Below, in pieces: positions 24,896-34,044 of a stretch of 40,391 nucleotides of DNA (positions are counted from its first letter, which is position 1; the number at the start of each line of letters is the position of its first letter). The DNA is from Spirochaetaceae bacterium 4572_59. GTDB lineage: Bacteria > Spirochaetota > Spirochaetia > DSM-2461. Location: positions 1-40,391 of the forward strand of contig NBMC01000039.1 in assembly GCA_002084805.1 (NCBI GenBank). The letters run 5' to 3'. A model generated the notes under the pieces. The model was not told the origin of the DNA. It saw nothing but the letters and a program-made list of their open reading frames with translations, and did not search any database. Position numbers and translations under genes: made by a program.

Positions 24896-27001
24896 ATGGC
24901 AAAAGGCAGAACAGGGAAAAAGTTGAAGGATAGTCTGATTGTATCCTTTGTAATTTATTTTTTAATTTTTCAAATCATTGTGTTTGCCGGTTTGGCCGGG
25001 ATTCTCAGATCTTCTGCTAATAAGATGATATCCCAGAGTCAGGAGAAAACCCTGATGGTTATGGCTGATTCTCTGGAAAATTTGCTTACAATGGAGATTC
25101 GAGACATCAGCGAGCTTCTCTATGCACATTCTCTCAATAATGTTTTTATGGAAGGTTTGAACCATGGAGACAATTCCAGTATCAATATTCTTTTAAAAAA
25201 GATTTTGGAGCAGAGTCCGTATTTTGAAGCTACCTTTGTCTCCGATATAAATGGAACGATCCGGGCCTCAACCAGTGTCAATATCATAATGAGTGATATT
25301 TCTGACAGAGAGTATTTCGAAGAAGTGCTTACAGGCAATAAAGAGAAAATTGTAAGTAAGTCTGCAATAGAGTCAAAGGTAACCGGCAATCCTACCATTG
25401 TAATTTGTTCGCCTATCAGGGAGGGAGAACAGGTTCTCGGTATAATAGGGGTTTCTCTTGATCTGGGATTGTTCAGTACGGATTTTCTCACAAATAAAGA
25501 GATCGGTAATACCGGATATGCCTTTGTAACAGATAAAGATGACCGAATGATTATACATTCTGACGCAGAACTGTTATTCAAAGATATGAGCAGACAGGAT
25601 TATGTCCGCCATGTGAAGAATCAGGACAGTCAGAAAGTTTTTTATTCCTATACTGATTCTGTAACGAAGGATGAAAGATTGGGAGCTTTTTCCCGTATTG
25701 AAGAGTTGGATTGGATATTCGGGGTATCCATCAGTGATAAGGAAGTCTTTGAACTCGGTAACAAGCTGATTTCAATTCTTGTTCAGGTTCTGCTTGTCAG
25801 TAATTTTCTTTTAGCTATTTTTTTGTATCTGCTGGTCCGAATAAGAATAATCGGGCGCCTGGAACCCCTTGAACAGCTGATGGAGCATGCTTCCATGGGG
25901 CAGCTGACAGAGAAAGGAATAATTAAGGGAAAGGATGAGCTGTCTTCCATCACAAAAAGCTATAATGACTTGATAGACTCACTGAGATCTTTTTTTACCG
26001 GGATGCTCAATTCCTTGGGAGAACTGGAGAAAAACGGATTCGAACTCTCATCTAATATTGAAGAAACAGCAGCAGCAGTGAAGCAGATTAAAACAAATAT
26101 AGATAGCTCTATGGGGCAGTTCAAGCATCAGGAAGATAGTGTGGCCTCAAGTGTCTCGGCTGTAGAACAGATGATCCTGAGTATTGAATCCCAGGATCAG
26201 GGAATTGACAGGCAGAACGAGAGTATTGCTGAATCATCATCAGCAGTAGAAGAGCTGATCGCTCAGAATCAGAATATTACAGCTTCCACAGAAGAGGCTG
26301 AGAAGTGTATGGAAGAGCTTATCGTTTCTTCCAGTACCGGACAAACAAATATTCAACATGTGGCTGACTTGGTTGCAACTATCTCTGATAAGTCCCGGGA
26401 GCTGGAGGCTGCAAATGCCCTGATATCAGGGATTGCCGCAAGGACAAATCTTTTAGCTATGAATGCAGCTATCGAAGCTGCCCATGCAGGTGATGCCGGG
26501 CGGGGATTTGCCGTAGTCGCCGATGAAATCCGGAAACTGGCAGAACAGTCTACTTCTCAGTCTAAGCAGGTTAAAAACTCAATATCAGAAATCAACCGGT
26601 CTATCGGCGATGTGGTGGAAGGGTCCAGGATCAGCGGGAAATCCTACGATGATATTCAGAATAATATAGATTTGATGGGCAATATCACCAAAGAGATTCG
26701 TTCCTCCATGAATGAACAGTCAGCCGGAGGGGGTATAATTCTGAACTCCCTAGGGGAGATGAAAGATATAGCCCGTGGTGTGAAAGACGGCTCTCAAGAG
26801 ATGATCCGGGGGAATCAGGTTATCCTGGAGACTGTCAGTAATTTACGGGATGTGAACTATCAGCTGAATCTTGCCATGCAGGAGATTTCCGGTGGAATTG
26901 ATGAGATTAATGATTCTGTTTTAAAAATCACTGGGTTGTCTGTTGAGAACCGGGCGAGTCGAGAGAATGTTCGAAATAATGCGTCTCAGTATGAACTTTA
27001 A
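24896..27001 (+). CDS. Methyl-accepting chemotaxis protein (dCache type)
   Basis: A 701-residue transmembrane chemoreceptor. First membrane helix about residues 13-37, a periplasmic dCache-like sensor ([56 protein letters not shown]), second membrane helix about 297-320, then a HAMP region and a long cytoplasmic coiled coil. The signalling tip reads [20 protein letters not shown] then [18 protein letters not shown], the hallmark CheW/CheA contact. No C-terminal CheR-binding pentapeptide is seen (ends NASQYEL). The ligand is unknown; dCache domains often bind amino acids or organic acids. It appears monocistronic. Confidence 0.94.
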   Translation: MAKGRTGKKLKDSLIVSFVIYFLIFQIIVFAGLAGILRSSANKMISQSQEKTLMVMADSLENLLTMEIRDISELLYAHSLNNVFMEGLNHGDNSSINILLKKILEQSPYFEATFVSDINGTIRASTSVNIIMSDISDREYFEEVLTGNKEKIVSKSAIESKVTGNPTIVICSPIREGEQVLGIIGVSLDLGLFSTDFLTNKEIGNTGYAFVTDKDDRMIIHSDAELLFKDMSRQDYVRHVKNQDSQKVFYSYTDSVTKDERLGAFSRIEELDWIFGVSISDKEVFELGNKLISILVQVLLVSNFLLAIFLYLLVRIRIIGRLEPLEQLMEHASMGQLTEKGIIKGKDELSSITKSYNDLIDSLRSFFTGMLNSLGELEKNGFELSSNIEETAAAVKQIKTNIDSSMGQFKHQEDSVASSVSAVEQMILSIESQDQGIDRQNESIAESSSAVEELIAQNQNITASTEEAEKCMEELIVSSSTGQTNIQHVADLVATISDKSRELEAANALISGIAARTNLLAMNAAIEAAHAGDAGRGFAVVADEIRKLAEQSTSQSKQVKNSISEINRSIGDVVEGSRISGKSYDDIQNNIDLMGNITKEIRSSMNEQSAGGGIILNSLGEMKDIARGVKDGSQEMIRGNQVILETVSNLRDVNYQLNLAMQEISGGIDEINDSVLKITGLSVENRASRENVRNNASQYEL

Positions 27002-27122
27002 GTAGGGCTGAGTCCTTTTCCTTTAGCGTGAAAAAATCGATAATAGTGAGGGGACGGATCATTTCCTGCGGATTATTAAATTTCAGGAAGGGCCTCCATG
27101 ATTCTCCGGGAAATAAAATAGT

Positions 27123-29228
27123 ATGAAATGGAATAAAAAAAATATAGATCCCGCTCAGCTTAGACTGAAAGCCGAAAAAATGCATATTGATCTTCTTCAG
27201 GCCTCCATTCTGATGAGACGGGAAGTTGCAGAGGAGGACTTCCTCTATTTTTTGGAGGATGATCTCCGTTACCTGCATAATTCCTTTCTCTTTCGACAAA
27301 TGGTTGATGCAGTAGATCGCGTTCATGCTGCTGTAGCTGAGGAAGAGAAAATCCTTATCTGCGGAGATCGTGATGTGGACGGAATTACATCTACGGTTCT
27401 TTTGTATGAAGCTCTGAAAGATGCCTCTGGAGATGTGGACTGGCGGGTTCCTGTCGGAGATGAATCCTATGGCCTGAACCAAGAGGTCATAAAGGAATTC
27501 GCCGCACAGGATGGGACTCTTATCTTCTGTGTAGACTGTGGAATCTCTGATTATCGGGAGATTGAACTGGCCGGTTCTCTGGGAATTGATGTTATCGTTC
27601 TGGATCATCATATTCCCCGGGAGGGAGATCTGCCTAATGCCTTTGCCATTATCAATCCGAAGGTGAAAGAGGATACTTATCCTTTTGACGGATTGGCCGG
27701 TTGCGGTGTGGTTGCCAAATTTATCTGGGCCCTCAGTTTTTCCCGAACGGAGCTCTATAATCAGGGCTACTGTTTTTTCTATGTGGACGTGGAGAAGCAG
27801 CAGCTTGAAATCTATAAATATGTAAATCTGTTGGAGACCGAACGGAAAATCTATCCTCTGGATCAGCAGATCCCTCTGGATGATCTTTCCGAAATGCTCC
27901 GGGGCTGGATCCTTTTTACCTATGGGATACAAGAACAGCAGGAGTGGCATAATAAAATCTTCGCTAAGGCCGCGGAGGTTCAGATTGTCGATCTTGCCGG
28001 AGAAATCTGTCGGGATTTCCCCTCTCTTACTGGCCGGACCTTCCGGGAACTCCGGGATAACAGCCGCTATGCCCGCTACAGCTCTGAAGAAGCGGATAAC
28101 GGTCAGGCTTTTCTTTACCTTTTTTCCGGCTTGATGCTGAAACGTTATAACAAAGAGTTCGAACTGTTTATCAACTCCCTGGATCTTGTCGCTCTGGGAA
28201 CCCTGGCCGACCTGATGCCTCTGCATAATGAAAACAGGATACTTATTCGTAAGGGTGTTCCCATTCTTATGCGGGCTGTTCGTCCGGGATTGCGGGAGTT
28301 GTTTATCAGACAGAGGCTTCTGGGGCGTACCCTGGAAACTTCGGATATTTCCTGGTTAATCTCTCCCTGGATCAATTCCGCTGGCCGGATGGGAAAGGCT
28401 AATCTGGCTGTGGAGCTGTTAATTACGGATGATTCTGGAAAAAGGGAAACCCTGGCAGATGAAATGCACAGCCTCAACCAGGAAAGGAAAAAACTGGGAG
28501 ACTCTCTCTGGGAGGAGGCTGCCGGAGAAGCCCGGAGCCAGATGGAACAGTTTCATAATAAGCTGGTATTGATCAGCCATCTTCCGGTTCCCCGGGGACT
28601 GACAGGGATAGTGGCATCCCGTATGGTAAACAGTTTCAATGTTCCCGCAATTATTCTTTCAAAACAGGAAGACGGTTCCCTTTCTGGGTCTGTCCGTAGT
28701 ATGAAGGATTGTCCGGTCAGGTTGATCCTGGCTAGTATGTCTGATCTTTTTACGGATTTCGGCGGTCATGATTGTGCCGCAGGATTCAGTATGGAGGGAG
28801 ATAAGGAAGAGCTTTTCCGGAAGAGGTTAGTTGATTTTACCAAGACCTGGGATCCCGGGGACAGGGAAGAAGCCATTCCTGAAGTCGATGCGGAAATTCC
28901 AGAGAAATTCCTCTCTCCTGATCTATGGGATATGGTTTCGCGGATGGAGCCCTATGGCGATAGTTTTAAACCATTTGTCTTTCTCAGTAAGGGGTTGCTG
29001 GTGGAAAAGGCGGACCTTATAGGCAAAGAACCTCAGAACCATCTGAAGTTTCTTCTTTCTTCGAAGGAAGGGAAGTTTCCGGCACTCTACTGGAATGGTG
29101 CAGAAAAATTCCAGGATTTTATGCGTCCTGACAATAGGGTGAATTTGCTTTATCATATTAAGAGAAACTACTATATGAACAAGGAAAGCCTGCAACTGGT
29201 GATCCTTGATATGGAGCCTGCACAATGA
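27123..29228 (+). CDS. recJ: Single-stranded-DNA-specific exonuclease RecJ
   Basis: A 701-residue DHH-family nuclease. Motif I appears as GDRDVDGITS (the Asp triad of the usual DYDADG kept, with Arg and Val changes), motif II as FCVDCGISD, motif III as VLDHHIPREG. The C-terminal DHHA1 part carries FGGHDCAAGFSM, followed by an OB-like RecJ tail. Between GCGVVAKFIWALSF (about residue 205) and LDLVALGTLADLMPL (about 350) there are some 110 residues more than in E. coli RecJ, a charged insertion. It acts 5'-3' on ssDNA in recombinational and mismatch repair. Its stop overlaps the ATG of the M23 peptidase (ATGA). Confidence 0.9.
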   Translation: MKWNKKNIDPAQLRLKAEKMHIDLLQASILMRREVAEEDFLYFLEDDLRYLHNSFLFRQMVDAVDRVHAAVAEEEKILICGDRDVDGITSTVLLYEALKDASGDVDWRVPVGDESYGLNQEVIKEFAAQDGTLIFCVDCGISDYREIELAGSLGIDVIVLDHHIPREGDLPNAFAIINPKVKEDTYPFDGLAGCGVVAKFIWALSFSRTELYNQGYCFFYVDVEKQQLEIYKYVNLLETERKIYPLDQQIPLDDLSEMLRGWILFTYGIQEQQEWHNKIFAKAAEVQIVDLAGEICRDFPSLTGRTFRELRDNSRYARYSSEEADNGQAFLYLFSGLMLKRYNKEFELFINSLDLVALGTLADLMPLHNENRILIRKGVPILMRAVRPGLRELFIRQRLLGRTLETSDISWLISPWINSAGRMGKANLAVELLITDDSGKRETLADEMHSLNQERKKLGDSLWEEAAGEARSQMEQFHNKLVLISHLPVPRGLTGIVASRMVNSFNVPAIILSKQEDGSLSGSVRSMKDCPVRLILASMSDLFTDFGGHDCAAGFSMEGDKEELFRKRLVDFTKTWDPGDREEAIPEVDAEIPEKFLSPDLWDMVSRMEPYGDSFKPFVFLSKGLLVEKADLIGKEPQNHLKFLLSSKEGKFPALYWNGAEKFQDFMRPDNRVNLLYHIKRNYYMNKESLQLVILDMEPAQ

Positions 29229-30163
29229 AAAGGACTGTGATTTCTCTCTTCCTTATACTATTTCTCTCTCTGACGTCTCTCTGGAGTGCTGATTTTTACT
29301 GCTCTGGGCAGGTTTTGTTGGGGGATGTTCTGACGGGGCTGCTTACCAGTTGTAATCCGGGAGATGAAGCGAGTTTTTCTCTGTCTGATTCCAGTGGAAA
29401 GGTACGGGCCCTCGTGGACGGAGTTAGCTTTCAGGATGAGGATCTGCCTGGAGAGAACAATATCGGTCTTATTGGAATCGATTCCGGTCTTCCCGTTGGA
29501 ACCTATACCCTTCGGGCGGAATTAAAAAGAGACTCGGGATTACTGGAATTTGAACGGCCGGTTCTTATCCGGGGACGAACTTTTAAAACAGAAGATATCA
29601 AGCTGAATAAAGCTATGAGTAATCTCCGCAGCAGTGCAGATCCGGAAAAACTGGCACAGTCTCGCCGCCTCTGGTCTATTCTGCTTAGTGTTGACAAGGG
29701 GCCTGTCGCCCCCTGTGACTCCATGATCTCTCCGGTTGAGTCCTATACTATAACTTCCTGGTTTGGCGATCGTAGAAAGTTTCTTTATACAGATGGCGGA
29801 ACAGCCGGTTCGGTACATAGCGGAGTGGACCTTGCTAATGATACGGGAACTCCCATTACAGCTCCTATGGCGGGAAAAGTCGTATTGGCACAAAAACGCA
29901 TCCTTACGGGAAACAGTATTGTTCTGGAGCATTTTCCGGGGGTTTATTCCATTTATTACCATATGGATACCATGGAAGTTAAAGAGAATGAGCAGGTCGT
30001 TGCAGGCGATTCTCTGGGAACAATGGGTTCTACAGGACTCGTTACAGGACCTCATCTGCATTGGGAACTCCGGGTTAATACAATTCCTGTTGATCCCATG
30101 AAATATCTTGATAAAGGACTTATTGACAAAGATCAGATTATGACTATTATTAACGGATACTAA
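29225..30163 (+). CDS. M23 family metallopeptidase (LytM-like), exported
   Basis: A 312-residue protein with a signal peptide (VISLFLILFLSLTSLWSA), an N-terminal immunoglobulin-like region, and a C-terminal LytM domain. The zinc ligands are in HSGVDLAND (His...Asp) and the HLHW motif (HxH), with the intervening TPITAPMAGKVVLA and YHMDTMEVKENEQVVAGD typical of active M23 enzymes. It should cut peptidoglycan cross-bridges or act in daughter-cell separation in the periplasm. The ATG overlaps the recJ stop, so it is translationally coupled. Confidence 0.92.
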   Translation: MKRTVISLFLILFLSLTSLWSADFYCSGQVLLGDVLTGLLTSCNPGDEASFSLSDSSGKVRALVDGVSFQDEDLPGENNIGLIGIDSGLPVGTYTLRAELKRDSGLLEFERPVLIRGRTFKTEDIKLNKAMSNLRSSADPEKLAQSRRLWSILLSVDKGPVAPCDSMISPVESYTITSWFGDRRKFLYTDGGTAGSVHSGVDLANDTGTPITAPMAGKVVLAQKRILTGNSIVLEHFPGVYSIYYHMDTMEVKENEQVVAGDSLGTMGSTGLVTGPHLHWELRVNTIPVDPMKYLDKGLIDKDQIMTIINGY

Positions 30164-30170
30164 AGACCAA

Positions 30171-30179
30171 GGGAGGTGA
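30171..30179 (+). promoter_or_regulatory. Near-perfect Shine-Dalgarno for rpsU
   Basis: GGGAGGTGA complements the 3' end of 16S rRNA over eight or nine bases, with 9 bases between the GGAGG core and the AUC codon at 30186. It is one of the strongest ribosome sites in the window and decides the unusual start. Confidence 0.85.
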
Positions 30180-30185
30180 TTTTTT

Positions 30186-30395
30186 ATCGCCAACATAAAG
30201 ATTAGTGACGACGAACCGCTTGAAAAAGCGATTAAGCGTTTTAAACGTATGGTTGAAAAGGAAGGTATTATTCGTGAATGGAAAAAACGTGAATACTTTG
30301 AAAAGCCTTCCACAATCAAGAATCGTAAAAAGAAAGCTATGATCCGTAAACAGGCTAAAAAGCTTAGAAAGATTCAGGGCGGCTCAAGCCGTTAA
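30186..30395 (+). CDS. rpsU: Ribosomal protein bS21, apparent AUC start
   Basis: 69 codons that read (I/M)[18 protein letters not shown], then [20 protein letters not shown] and a Lys/Arg-rich tail ending in GGSSR, unmistakably bS21, a small-subunit protein that helps mRNA binding. No ATG, GTG or TTG exists at the expected start: the codon before GCC (Ala2) is ATC, and an in-frame TGA lies three codons upstream (30177-30179). The next ATG (codon 22) would delete the conserved N-terminus. The Shine-Dalgarno is placed exactly for ATC 30186. Initiation at AUC, AUA or AUU is therefore implied unless the base is an error. A terminator follows. Confidence 0.85.
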   Translation: MANIKISDDEPLEKAIKRFKRMVEKEGIIREWKKREYFEKPSTIKNRKKKAMIRKQAKKLRKIQGGSSR

Positions 30396-30400
30396 GTTAG

Positions 30401-30430
30401 AGAGAGAGGTCCTTCAGGACCTCTTTTTTT
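30401..30430 (+). terminator. Rho-independent terminator after rpsU
   Basis: GAGGTCC (30406-30412), loop TTCA, GGACCTC (30417-30423), then a run of seven T. Confidence 0.92.
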
Positions 30431-30526
30431 GTTCCGGCAGCGGTCTTTTTCCTGACTGCTGCGTCCCCGAAATGGCCTGGTCACAAGCTGTGTTTTTTCT
30501 GGGGTCTTTCCCCATATGCGTTCCTG

Positions 30527-30535
30527 TGTTACAAT
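30527..30535 (+). promoter_or_regulatory. Extended -10 promoter of the rhodanese-fold gene
   Basis: TG-T-TACAAT is a full extended -10 element. It ends 6 bases before ATG 30542, so transcription would start at or beside the ATG, and no Shine-Dalgarno is present. Confidence 0.5.
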
Positions 30536-30541
30536 CCGCTT

Positions 30542-30985
30542 ATGACTCAGGTATTAACTGCCGCCGGAGTGGGTATCAGCTTTCTGGTGGGGATAACATA
30601 TTATTTAAGAAAACGTATTAATAAACGACGTGAAATCAGAAATGACCTTTCTTTAAACTCTAATCTTATGAAGTTGATTGAGCAGGATCAGTACGAGTAC
30701 TATCTTCTTGATGTCCGCTCTGAAAATGAATATAGGAAGGGCCATATCCCGACGGCAATAAATGTTCCTTACGGACGGCTCAGTGCCTATCTCCCTTCGG
30801 AGAATCTTTTTTCTAATATGGTTGTTTACGGCAGATCTCCTCTGCAGTCATCCAGGGCTTCCTCCATCCTTAGTGATTCCGGGTATTTTAATGTTACCAA
30901 TTTTGGTCCTTTTTTCAAATGGAGAGGGGCGGTTAACAGACTGGAAAACAAGAAACAGAACGCCCGGAAAAAAATCAGTTCATAA
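30542..30985 (+). CDS. Rhodanese-like domain protein lacking the catalytic cysteine, membrane-anchored
   Basis: A 147-residue protein. An N-terminal membrane anchor (residues about 6-24, followed by RKRINKRR) leads into a rhodanese fold: YYLLDVRSENEYRKGHIPTAINVPYGRL, then VVYGRSPLQSSRASSILSDSGY. In active rhodaneses the loop after the VVY strand begins with Cys; here it is Gly, and no cysteine is present in the loop. Sulfur transfer is therefore unlikely, and a binding or scaffolding role is more plausible. The start has no ribosome site but is preceded by an extended -10 element. It sits alone between rpsU and the M16C protease. Confidence 0.78.
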   Translation: MTQVLTAAGVGISFLVGITYYLRKRINKRREIRNDLSLNSNLMKLIEQDQYEYYLLDVRSENEYRKGHIPTAINVPYGRLSAYLPSENLFSNMVVYGRSPLQSSRASSILSDSGYFNVTNFGPFFKWRGAVNRLENKKQNARKKISS

Positions 30986-31086
30986 GACTCTTTTTTAAAA
31001 ACTATCATATTCTTCTCTCTCTTATTATATTAAAATAATCACAATATGAATTTCTCAGTTGTACGATCAGCTTTAAGGAGTATTTT

Positions 31087-34044
31087 ATGTCCCATCCTAT
31101 TGATATCCCGGAATCCTTCCGTCTGATTTCCACAGATGAACTTGATGAATACAGAGCCAAAGGTTTTCTCTTTGAACATATTCCCACTGGCTGTCAAATC
31201 TACCATGTCCATAATGATGATGAGGAGAACATGTTCTCCTTCAACTTCCGGACTCCTCCCTCGGACAGTACAGGAGTTGCTCATATTCTGGAGCATTCTG
31301 TATTATGCGGTTCAAAGCATTTTCCTGTAAAGGATCCTTTTCTTTCAATGATGAAGGGGAGTGTGAATACCTATTTGAATGCTATGACCTATCCGGATAA
31401 AACTCTCTATCCCTCTGCCAGTATGCTGGAAAAGGATTATTTTAATCTGATGCATGTATACGGAGATGCCGTATTCTTTCCCTTACTCAAAAAAGAGGTC
31501 TTCCGACAGGAAGGTCACCGTCTGGAACGGAACGAAGAGGGATATCTGCGACGTGTGGGTGTTGTGTATAATGAGATGAAGGGGAATTACTCCTCCCATG
31601 AGGGAATTGTTGCTGAGTGGTCTATTCGTTCTCTTTTTCCCGATAATTCTTATAGTGTGGATTCCGGAGGAGATCCGGAGTCTATTCCCACACTGACATA
31701 TGAACAGTTTGTAGAGTTTCATCATAAATGGTATCACCCCTCTAATTGCCGCATCTTCTTGTATGGAAATATCTCTTCTGAAAAGAATCTGAAATTCCTG
31801 GAGGAGAAGTTTCTTTCTTCTTATACCCGGAAAGAAGTGGATTCTACTGTTTCCATTCAATCTCCCTGGAAGGCTCCCATTGAGATGGAGCTTAGCTATC
31901 CCTCTGCTGAGGACGATGGCATCGAAGGAAAATCCACCCTGATGCTGAACTGGAAAACTGCAGGACCGGATGATCCCGTCCGCAGCCTCAGTCTTTCCAT
32001 TATGACAGAAATGCTTATGGGGAATAGCGGAGCACCCCTGCAGAAGGCTTTGCATGATTCTGGTCTTGGGGAGGACGTTTCTCCTGTCAGTGGTATGGAT
32101 TTTGATTTGAATGAGGCTGTTTTTTCAATCGGTTTGCGCGGTTCTGATCCTGAGAAGAAAGAGAAGTTCAGGGCGCTTGTTTTTTCAGTTCTGAAAGGAA
32201 TTGTGAAGAACGGATTTCCTGAGGATCTGAAAGAGAGCTGTCTGCGCCTTGTTGAGTTCCGGGCCAGAGAGATAAAAGGGGGTGGGCCATTTGGACTGCG
32301 TCTTCTGAAAAAGGCTCTGAAGGGCTGGAATTATGATCTTCCACCTGTTCTTACCATGCGCTTTGATTCTGTTATGAAACAGCTACGGGAAAAGGCGGAA
32401 CAGAAGGGCTATTTTGAAGGTCTTCTGCGTGAATGGATCCTGGATAATCCTCATTACTCTCTGCTGATTGTGAAACCGGATCCTGAAAGCAGAAACAAGC
32501 AGGAGGAGCGTTTAAAGAATGAGCTTGAAAAGATTGATGCCTCTCTGTCTGAGAAGGAGAAAGCAGACCTGGATCAGGAAAATCATAAACTGAGGATTTT
32601 TCAAGAGGAAGAAGACTCTCCCCAAGCACGGGAAACAATACCCTCTCTTCATAGGGATGATATTCCCCGGAAGATCAGGACTATTCCCTGTGAACGGGAT
32701 CAGACCGAGGGTTTTCCTGTTTTAAGACAGAATGTTTTTACAAACGGGATTCTTTATTCGGATATGGCCTTTGATCTGTCAGTACTAAATGATGAGTTTT
32801 ATCCCTATCTTCCTCTTTTTTGTCGATCTCTTACTGCTACGGGGTTACCCGGTATTCCCTTCGAAGTTGTGACCCGTGATCTCGCTATGAAAACCGGCGG
32901 TTTTGCTGCCTCTCTGGAAGCATCCTTCTCTCTGGATCGATATCAGGAGGATACGCCGGACTGCTATCTTTATGTCAGGCTTAAAATGCTGGAAAGCCAG
33001 AGTCAGGAAGCCCTCGATCTAGCGGCTAAGCTGCTGTTGGAGGCCAATTTCGATGACAGCCTGAGGCTGGAGCAGATCCTGACAGAACTGCGGAATGATA
33101 TGAAAGCGTCCCTGATCCCCGGTGGGCACTCCTATGTCTCTCTCAGAACTACAAGGCATCTTTCAAAGGCGTCTGCCCAGGAAGATCAGTGGTTTGGTAT
33201 TTCTCAACTTCAGTTTTTGATGGATTTGAAAGCGGAAGGATTGGCCGGGGTGTTCAAACAGATCCGAAACAGGATCTTTTCTCAGTCCGGGCTGACCATG
33301 AGTCTGTCTATGGATGAATCTGTTATGGATAAGCACTACCGTGAAATTCAGGCTCATTGGAAAAAAATCCTCCCGGTTTCGGCGGGAAAAAATGAGGAAC
33401 TGGATCCGGAAATGCCACGGAATGGCAGTAATAAGCTCTCGGAAGAACAAATACAGGAAGAGGGCCTGGCTATTCCCGCATTGATCGGTTTTGTCGGGGC
33501 TGCCATCAAAGGATCTCGTCTGGGGTCGAATGAGCATGCGGCTCAGATCCTGTTAAGCCATATGCTGAAAACTGGTCCTCTCTGGGAGAAAATTCGGATG
33601 AAGGGTGGTGCCTATGGTGCCTTTTCATCCCTTTCAGGTATTGAAGAAACTTTTTCCTTTGCCAGCTACAGGGATCCTCATATAGAAGACTCTCTGGATG
33701 CATTTAAAGAGAGCCTGCAAGATTATTTGCATTTCAGTGATAGCGAAGAACTGGGGAAATCTCTTATCTCTGTTGTCGGAAAAGAATTGACCCCCCTCTC
33801 TCCGGCAGAGAAAGGGATGATCTCCTTAAAAAGGGATCTCTACAGTATTAGTGATGAAATCCGGCAGAAGAAACGGGATCAGTTGATGGGGATGAGCGAA
33901 CAGGATATCTGTGGGGCAGCTGAATACCTGTTGGATCAATGGGAGCAGGCTTTTATATCTGTGATGGCTCATCCTGATCATCTTGACCGTGCTTCAGCGA
34001 GATGGCCCGGTTTAAAAGACCATAGGATTGACCTTCCCCAGTAA
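31087..34044 (+). CDS. M16C family zinc metalloprotease (presequence-protease type)
   Basis: A 985-residue two-halved insulinase-like protease, of usual M16C length. The inverted zinc site is HILEH (His66, Glu69, His70) in GVAHILEHSVLCGSKHFPVK, with the following VYNEMKGNYSSHEG typical of the third-ligand helix. The second half has the substrate-contact segment GPLWEKIRMKGGAYGAFSS. It degrades peptides inside a closed chamber; no signal peptide is seen, so it is cytoplasmic. AAGGAG lies 6 bases before ATG 31087. Its last 92 bases overlap the convergent DUF4105 gene, which is unusual but both ends are open and fit their families. Confidence 0.93.
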   Translation: MSHPIDIPESFRLISTDELDEYRAKGFLFEHIPTGCQIYHVHNDDEENMFSFNFRTPPSDSTGVAHILEHSVLCGSKHFPVKDPFLSMMKGSVNTYLNAMTYPDKTLYPSASMLEKDYFNLMHVYGDAVFFPLLKKEVFRQEGHRLERNEEGYLRRVGVVYNEMKGNYSSHEGIVAEWSIRSLFPDNSYSVDSGGDPESIPTLTYEQFVEFHHKWYHPSNCRIFLYGNISSEKNLKFLEEKFLSSYTRKEVDSTVSIQSPWKAPIEMELSYPSAEDDGIEGKSTLMLNWKTAGPDDPVRSLSLSIMTEMLMGNSGAPLQKALHDSGLGEDVSPVSGMDFDLNEAVFSIGLRGSDPEKKEKFRALVFSVLKGIVKNGFPEDLKESCLRLVEFRAREIKGGGPFGLRLLKKALKGWNYDLPPVLTMRFDSVMKQLREKAEQKGYFEGLLREWILDNPHYSLLIVKPDPESRNKQEERLKNELEKIDASLSEKEKADLDQENHKLRIFQEEEDSPQARETIPSLHRDDIPRKIRTIPCERDQTEGFPVLRQNVFTNGILYSDMAFDLSVLNDEFYPYLPLFCRSLTATGLPGIPFEVVTRDLAMKTGGFAASLEASFSLDRYQEDTPDCYLYVRLKMLESQSQEALDLAAKLLLEANFDDSLRLEQILTELRNDMKASLIPGGHSYVSLRTTRHLSKASAQEDQWFGISQLQFLMDLKAEGLAGVFKQIRNRIFSQSGLTMSLSMDESVMDKHYREIQAHWKKILPVSAGKNEELDPEMPRNGSNKLSEEQIQEEGLAIPALIGFVGAAIKGSRLGSNEHAAQILLSHMLKTGPLWEKIRMKGGAYGAFSSLSGIEETFSFASYRDPHIEDSLDAFKESLQDYLHFSDSEELGKSLISVVGKELTPLSPAEKGMISLKRDLYSISDEIRQKKRDQLMGMSEQDICGAAEYLLDQWEQAFISVMAHPDHLDRASARWPGLKDHRIDLPQ

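Noticed and set aside
26928..28226. 432-codon open frame on the minus strand across recJ and the chemoreceptor end
   Set aside because: It is antisense to clear RecJ motifs, has no recognisable domain and no ribosome site; it is a by-product of recJ codon usage.
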